Shown here: positions 60,418 to 64,000 of the stretch, piece after piece | Layout of the letters: the number at the start of each line of letters is the position of its first letter | Position numbering within the stretch: the stretch's first letter is position 1 | From: Pseudomonadota bacterium | GTDB taxonomy: Bacteria > Desulfobacterota > Binatia > Binatales > Binataceae | NCBI GenBank assembly: GCA_021325355.1 | Contig: JAJPHI010000011.1 | Span: 62,001-126,000 of the forward strand | Length of the DNA: 64,000 nt | Direction of reading: 5' to 3' | The notes under the pieces: model-generated | Database searches by the model: none | Told to the model about the DNA's origin: nothing | What the model saw: the letters and a program-made list of their open reading frames with translations, nothing else | Position numbers and translations under genes: made by a program

Positions 60418-61632
60418 TCAGAGCACCCCCTCCTCGCGCAGCCGGGCGATGTCGTCCCAGCCGTAGCCCAGCAGTTCGGTGAGGAGCAGCTCGGTATTCT
60501 CACCCAGTTCCGGCGCGCGTCCGCGCGCGTTACCGGGCGTCTTGCTGAGAATTATCGGGACGCCGACCAACTGGGTTTTGCCGAAGGTCTCGTGCTCGTA
60601 ATCGACGATGTAATCGTTGGCGCGTACCTGGGGATCATCGGGTAGGTCGTTGATCGTGTTGACGACGGTATAGATGAAGTCACCGCCTTCCTTGAGCCGC
60701 TTCATCCATTCGTCGCGAGTCCTGCTGGCGAACACGCGATCCAGGATCGCCACCAGCTCGCGATGGTTCTTGCCGCGCGCCTTCAGGGAGTTGAACCGTT
60801 CGTCGTCGATCAGTTCGGGGATGCCGAGCGTGTTGCAGAAGTCCTTCCAGTAGCGATCGGTCTGCAGCATCCCGAGACAAATCCAGAGTCCGTCCGCGCA
60901 CTTGTAGTGATTCCACAGCGGATTGAAGGCATCGTCGCGCGTGTTGCGCGGGAATTCCTTGCCCATGATGGTCCGCATCGAGACGTTGAGCCCCTGCAGC
61001 GCGATCATTGAACCCAGATGCGACGCGTTGACCTCCTGGCCGACGCCATAACGCTCGCGGGCGACCAGTGCGGTCATGACGCCGTAGGCGAGCATGATCG
61101 CGCCCATCTGGTCGGCGATCCCGCCCGTCAGGTAGATCGGTTCATCGGCGTTGTAGCAGGCGATATTCATGACTCCCGATCGCGCCTGTGCCATATAGTC
61201 AAACGACGGTTCGCCGGCGTCTGGGCCGTTGGGCCCGTAACCGGTCGCATTCGCATAGATGATTTTCGGATTGCGCGCGCTCAGGTCCTTGTAGCCAAGA
61301 CCGAGGCGATCGGCGACGCCTTTGCGGAAATTCTGCACGAAGACGTCGCTGCGTTCCGCGAGCTTGTAGACGATCTCGCGTGCCGCCGGTTTGCTCAGGT
61401 CGAGTGCGATACTTTTCTTATGGCGATTGTTGGCCTCGAAATAGTAATTCAGACCCTGGCGCTGCGCCGACGCGCCGCCCATCGAAAAGATCGAGCGGCC
61501 CGGGTCCCCCTTCTCGCGTTCCTCGATCTTGATAACCTCCGCGCCCATGTCAGCCAGCATCGCGGTGGCGACCGGCCCCTGCTGCCAAATCGTCCAGTCG
61601 ATTACCCTGATACCCTTGAGTGGTGCGTCCAT
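60418..61632 (-). CDS. CaiB/BaiF family CoA-transferase (third copy)
   Basis: A 404-residue class III CoA-transferase: LKGIRVIDWTIWQQGPVATAMLADMGAEVIKIEEREKGDPGRS, VFVQNFRKGVADRLGLGYKDL, ATGYGPNGPDAGEPSFDYMAQARSG and a late NDYIVDYEHETFGKTQLVGVPI. The Asp in PSFDYMAQARSG fits the active-site aspartate. It lies upstream of a SnoaL-like gene on the same strand and so may form a small operon with it. GAGGCGCC precedes the ATG; the frame opens at 61650. Substrate unknown. Confidence 0.9.
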   Translation of the reverse strand: MDAPLKGIRVIDWTIWQQGPVATAMLADMGAEVIKIEEREKGDPGRSIFSMGGASAQRQGLNYYFEANNRHKKSIALDLSKPAAREIVYKLAERSDVFVQNFRKGVADRLGLGYKDLSARNPKIIYANATGYGPNGPDAGEPSFDYMAQARSGVMNIACYNADEPIYLTGGIADQMGAIMLAYGVMTALVARERYGVGQEVNASHLGSMIALQGLNVSMRTIMGKEFPRNTRDDAFNPLWNHYKCADGLWICLGMLQTDRYWKDFCNTLGIPELIDDERFNSLKARGKNHRELVAILDRVFASRTRDEWMKRLKEGGDFIYTVVNTINDLPDDPQVRANDYIVDYEHETFGKTQLVGVPIILSKTPGNARGRAPELGENTELLLTELLGYGWDDIARLREEGVL

Positions 61633-61745
61633 GGCGCCTCTATAGCACATACGGTCGCGATGCGGTTAGCTCTGCGCCCCTCCCAAGACATGAGCGGTTC
61701 GCGGGTTGATGAGCCGGCTGGTGGCGCTTAAAGTCTAGTGCGTTG

Positions 61746-62477
61746 ATGCTTCGGTACCTCGTCAATTTTGTCTTTCCGCCGCGATGCGCCGGGTGCGGCA
61801 TCCGCCTGCCAATCGACGGCCGCGCGCGGCTCTGTTCCGCCTGTCTCGCGGGGATCGAAAGGCTCCATGGCCCGCTCTGCGTCACGTGCGGCATCCCGCT
61901 TTACGACCGCGCCGCGGACGGCGGCGAGCCCTCATGCGGCGTCTGCCGCCAGACGCCGCCTCATTTCACCGCCGCGCGCGCCGTCACCAGGTACCGCTCG
62001 AGCGAGGAGGCCACGGCTGTCGTCCCCTCGCTCATCCGCCGCCATAAGTATGGGCGCGACCAGTCGCTGAGCCATGCGCTCGCCGAGTGCCTGACCGATC
62101 CGTTGCCGCTTGCCGAAAACGGCTACGACCTTGTCCTGCCCGTGCCGCTCCATCCGGAGCGGCTGCGCTGGCGCGGTTTCAACCAGGCGGCCCTGCTCGG
62201 CATGGAGGTCGCGCGGCGTCTCGGCAGCAGGCTTGCGGTCAACGTGCTGATGCGCACCCGGGCAACTCCGGCGCAGACCGCCCAGGATCGCCGTCAGCGG
62301 CAGCGCAACGTGCACGACGCCTTCCGCGTCGCCCGGCCGGCGGCGGTCGCAAGTCGCCGGGTGCTGCTGGTGGACGACGTGATGACCACCGGGGCCACGG
62401 TCGATGAGTGTGCGCGGACCCTGCTCGGCAGCGGCGCGCGCCGCGTCGATGTTCTTGCACTGGCGCGCGCGCTATGA
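61746..62477 (+). CDS. comF: ComF family phosphoribosyltransferase-like protein
   Basis: A 243-residue ComF protein: two zinc-type cysteine pairs (CAGC and CSAC; CVTC and CGVC), a linker with SLIRRHKYGRDQSLSHALAE, and a PRTase domain with VLPVPLHPERLRWRGFNQAALL and the PRPP loop VLLVDDVMTTGAT. ComF is needed for DNA uptake in competent bacteria and for related functions elsewhere. The first ATG is in a TTG-ATG pair. The methyltransferase gene overlaps it by ATGA. Confidence 0.9.
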   Translation: MLRYLVNFVFPPRCAGCGIRLPIDGRARLCSACLAGIERLHGPLCVTCGIPLYDRAADGGEPSCGVCRQTPPHFTAARAVTRYRSSEEATAVVPSLIRRHKYGRDQSLSHALAECLTDPLPLAENGYDLVLPVPLHPERLRWRGFNQAALLGMEVARRLGSRLAVNVLMRTRATPAQTAQDRRQRQRNVHDAFRVARPAAVASRRVLLVDDVMTTGATVDECARTLLGSGARRVDVLALARAL

Positions 62478-63046
62478 GCCTCGTGCGACGCGCATCGTGG
62501 GAGAAACGTCATCGCGACGCGGCTCCCGGCCCACCCGAACCCTGCTTGCTCGAGCTGCTGCCGGTGATCCCGCCCGGTCTCGCGCTCGATATAGCTGCCG
62601 GTACCGGACGCAACGCGATCGCTCTCGCCCGCGCCGGCTTTCGCGTCGTCGCGGCCGACTACTCGGTCGCGGCGATGCGCACGGTCGGGCGGCTCGCGGC
62701 GCTCGAGCATCTGCCGATCTTCCCGCTCATCACCGACCTCGAAGAGTCCTTCCCGTTTCGCCACGCGGTCTTCGACCTCGTCGTCAACATCTCCTACCTC
62801 GACCGCCGGCTCGTGCCGCAGTTGAAACGCGCGCTGCGGATCGGTGGCGTGCTGCTGTTCGATACCTTTACGATAGCTCAGCTTCCGCTCGGCCATCCCC
62901 ATGATCCGAAGTTCATGCTGCAGCATGACGAACTGCGCGCGATACTTGCCGACATGGAGATGCTTCACTACCGCGAGGGCCTGACGACCTATGCTTCTGG
63001 GCGGCAGGCGTGGCGCGCGACGGCCCTCGCTCGGCGTATCGCGTAA
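62474..63046 (+). CDS. SAM-dependent methyltransferase (class I, TehB-like)
   Basis: A 190-residue class I methyltransferase: ALDIAAGTGRNAIALARAGFRVVAADYS (motif I and the acidic loop that holds SAM), FDLVVNISYLDRRLVP (motif IV region) and ALRIGGVLLFDTFTIAQL. The pattern resembles the TehB/ubiquinone-type small methyltransferases. Substrate unknown. It starts inside the ComF stop (ATGA) and is followed after one base by purM. Confidence 0.85.
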   Translation: MSLVRRASWEKRHRDAAPGPPEPCLLELLPVIPPGLALDIAAGTGRNAIALARAGFRVVAADYSVAAMRTVGRLAALEHLPIFPLITDLEESFPFRHAVFDLVVNISYLDRRLVPQLKRALRIGGVLLFDTFTIAQLPLGHPHDPKFMLQHDELRAILADMEMLHYREGLTTYASGRQAWRATALARRIA

Positions 63047-63047
63047 A

Positions 63048-64000
63048 ATGGCGCGCTTAACCTACAAGGCCGCGGGCGTCGATATTGAGCGCAAGGAACG
63101 GCTGGTGCCGATCTTTCGCCGGCTCTCGCGCGCGACGCTGTCAAAACAGGTGCTGGGTGCGATCGGCGGCTTCGGTGCGATGATCGATCTGGACGGCGCC
63201 GCCCGTCTCGCACGACCCGTGCTGGTGGCCGGCGCCGACGGCGTCGGCACCAAGCTCAAGATTGCCTTCGCGACCGGCCGCCATGACAGCGTCGGCATCG
63301 ATTGCGTCGCGATGTGCGTCAACGACATCGTCTGCCATGGCGCGCGCCCGCTGTTTTTTCTTGATTACATCGGTTGCGGCCGTCTCGACGAGGCAACCGC
63401 CATCGCCATCGTTCGGGGGCTTGCCCGCGGATGCAAACTGGCGGGCGCGTCGCTGGTCGGCGGCGAAACGGCGCAGATGCCCGGACTGTACCAGCCCGGC
63501 GAGTACGACCTTGCCGGCTTCGCCGTCGGTATCGTTCCGCGCGATCGCATCCCGCAGCCGGCAACGATGCGTGTCGGCGACGTGCTCGTCGGGCTGGCGT
63601 CGAGCGGATTGCACTCGAACGGCTTCTCACTCGCGCGCAAGGTCCTGCTGGAACGCGGCCGATTGCGCCTCGGCGCGCATCTGGCCGAGCTTGGCTGCAC
63701 GCTCGGCGATGAGCTTCTGCGTCCCACCATCATTTATGTAAAACTCGCCCTCGAACTGTTCGAGCGGTTTGCCATCAAGGGGCTCGCTAACATCACCGGC
63801 GGCGGCATCCCGGAGAACCTCCCGCGCGTGCTGCCGAAGGGATTGCGCGCTACCATCGCACGCGGGAGCTGGCCCGTACCGCCGATCTTTGATCTGATTC
63901 AGCGCCGCGGCAAAATCGATCGCGCCGAGATGGACCGCGCCTTCAACAATGGCATCGGGATGGTTGCCGTGGCCGCGCCCGACCAGGCTGACGCGATCGT
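63048..64000 (+). CDS. purM: Phosphoribosylformylglycinamidine cyclo-ligase (AIR synthetase), truncated by the window edge
   Basis: The reading frame has no stop before the window ends, so only the first ~317 residues are seen. Signature pieces are TYKAAGVDIERKERLV, VAGADGVGTKLKIAFATGRHDSVGIDCVAMCVNDIVCHGARPLFFLDYIG, SLVGGETAQMPGLYQPGEYDLAGFAVGIV and LHSNGFSLAR, with ITGGGIPENLPRVLP later. PurM makes aminoimidazole ribonucleotide in purine synthesis. The start ATG is one base past the methyltransferase stop. Confidence 0.93.
   Translation, partial: MARLTYKAAGVDIERKERLVPIFRRLSRATLSKQVLGAIGGFGAMIDLDGAARLARPVLVAGADGVGTKLKIAFATGRHDSVGIDCVAMCVNDIVCHGARPLFFLDYIGCGRLDEATAIAIVRGLARGCKLAGASLVGGETAQMPGLYQPGEYDLAGFAVGIVPRDRIPQPATMRVGDVLVGLASSGLHSNGFSLARKVLLERGRLRLGAHLAELGCTLGDELLRPTIIYVKLALELFERFAIKGLANITGGGIPENLPRVLPKGLRATIARGSWPVPPIFDLIQRRGKIDRAEMDRAFNNGIGMVAVAAPDQADAI

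Overview
The window is a GC-rich bacterial chromosome segment, densely packed, with many ATGA stop/start overlaps. It holds the 3' part of no 5' gene, about 55 protein genes, one RNase P RNA gene, and ends inside purM. The gene content combines paired DUF1800/DUF1501 proteins, three CaiB/BaiF CoA-transferases, two luciferase-like flavin monooxygenases, an Mla/MCE lipid ABC system and a fused electron transfer flavoprotein. Together these suggest an uncultured soil or marine lineage near the old Deltaproteobacteria, and Candidatus Binatota is my best guess. This is an inference from gene content; no taxonomic marker was compared.

Layout. 0-4.8 kb: a DciA-like protein, a secreted repeat protein, the DUF1800/DUF1501 pair and a phosphoesterase. 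4.8-9.6 kb: a cobalamin/iron-type ABC importer (ATPase, permease, binding protein) divergent from a fused EtfB-EtfA. 9.6-16 kb: an MBL-fold hydrolase, small proteins, an SMP-30-like lactonase, a GT39-type glycosyltransferase and a DUF748 protein. 16.1-16.5 kb: rnpB on the minus strand. 16.6-25.6 kb: enoyl-CoA hydratase, an RluA-type pseudouridine synthase, a UvrA paralogue operon, PgeF and two acyl-CoA dehydrogenases. 25.6-30.4 kb: an Mla-type operon (STAS-MlaE, MlaF, MlaD, PqiC-like lipoprotein) with an upstream esterase. 30.6-31.75 kb: a lower-GC insert with a possible HEPN-like gene, bounded by six copies of a 17-bp motif that look like IS21-type ends. 31.8-37.8 kb: a diiron protein, a TetR regulator and a 1370-residue secreted G8/CEMIP-like beta-helix protein. 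37.8-42.7 kb: rhodanese, HPP-family, CLC channel and hybrid histidine kinase genes. 43.1-51 kb: a catabolic-looking block (two luciferase-like monooxygenases, amidohydrolase, MarR regulator, two CoA-transferases). 51.2-64 kb: LON-domain protein, second MBL hydrolase, dodecin, NDP-forming acyl-CoA synthetase, orphan cobalamin-binding protein, PEP-mutase family enzyme, AlkA-type glycosylase, SnoaL protein, third CoA-transferase, ComF, methyltransferase and purM.

How the parts may work together. CoA activation (CaiB/BaiF transferases, acyl-CoA synthetase), beta-oxidation steps (acyl-CoA dehydrogenases, enoyl-CoA hydratase) and electron disposal through the fused ETF form a plausible fatty or aromatic acid degradation capacity. 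Within the 46-48 kb block a 19-bp element recurs at the promoters of the amidohydrolase and one monooxygenase, next to a divergent MarR gene, so a small regulon is proposed. Several convergent gene pairs are separated by long perfect hairpins that include a stop codon. No tRNA gene, CRISPR array, prophage or intact insertion sequence was seen.
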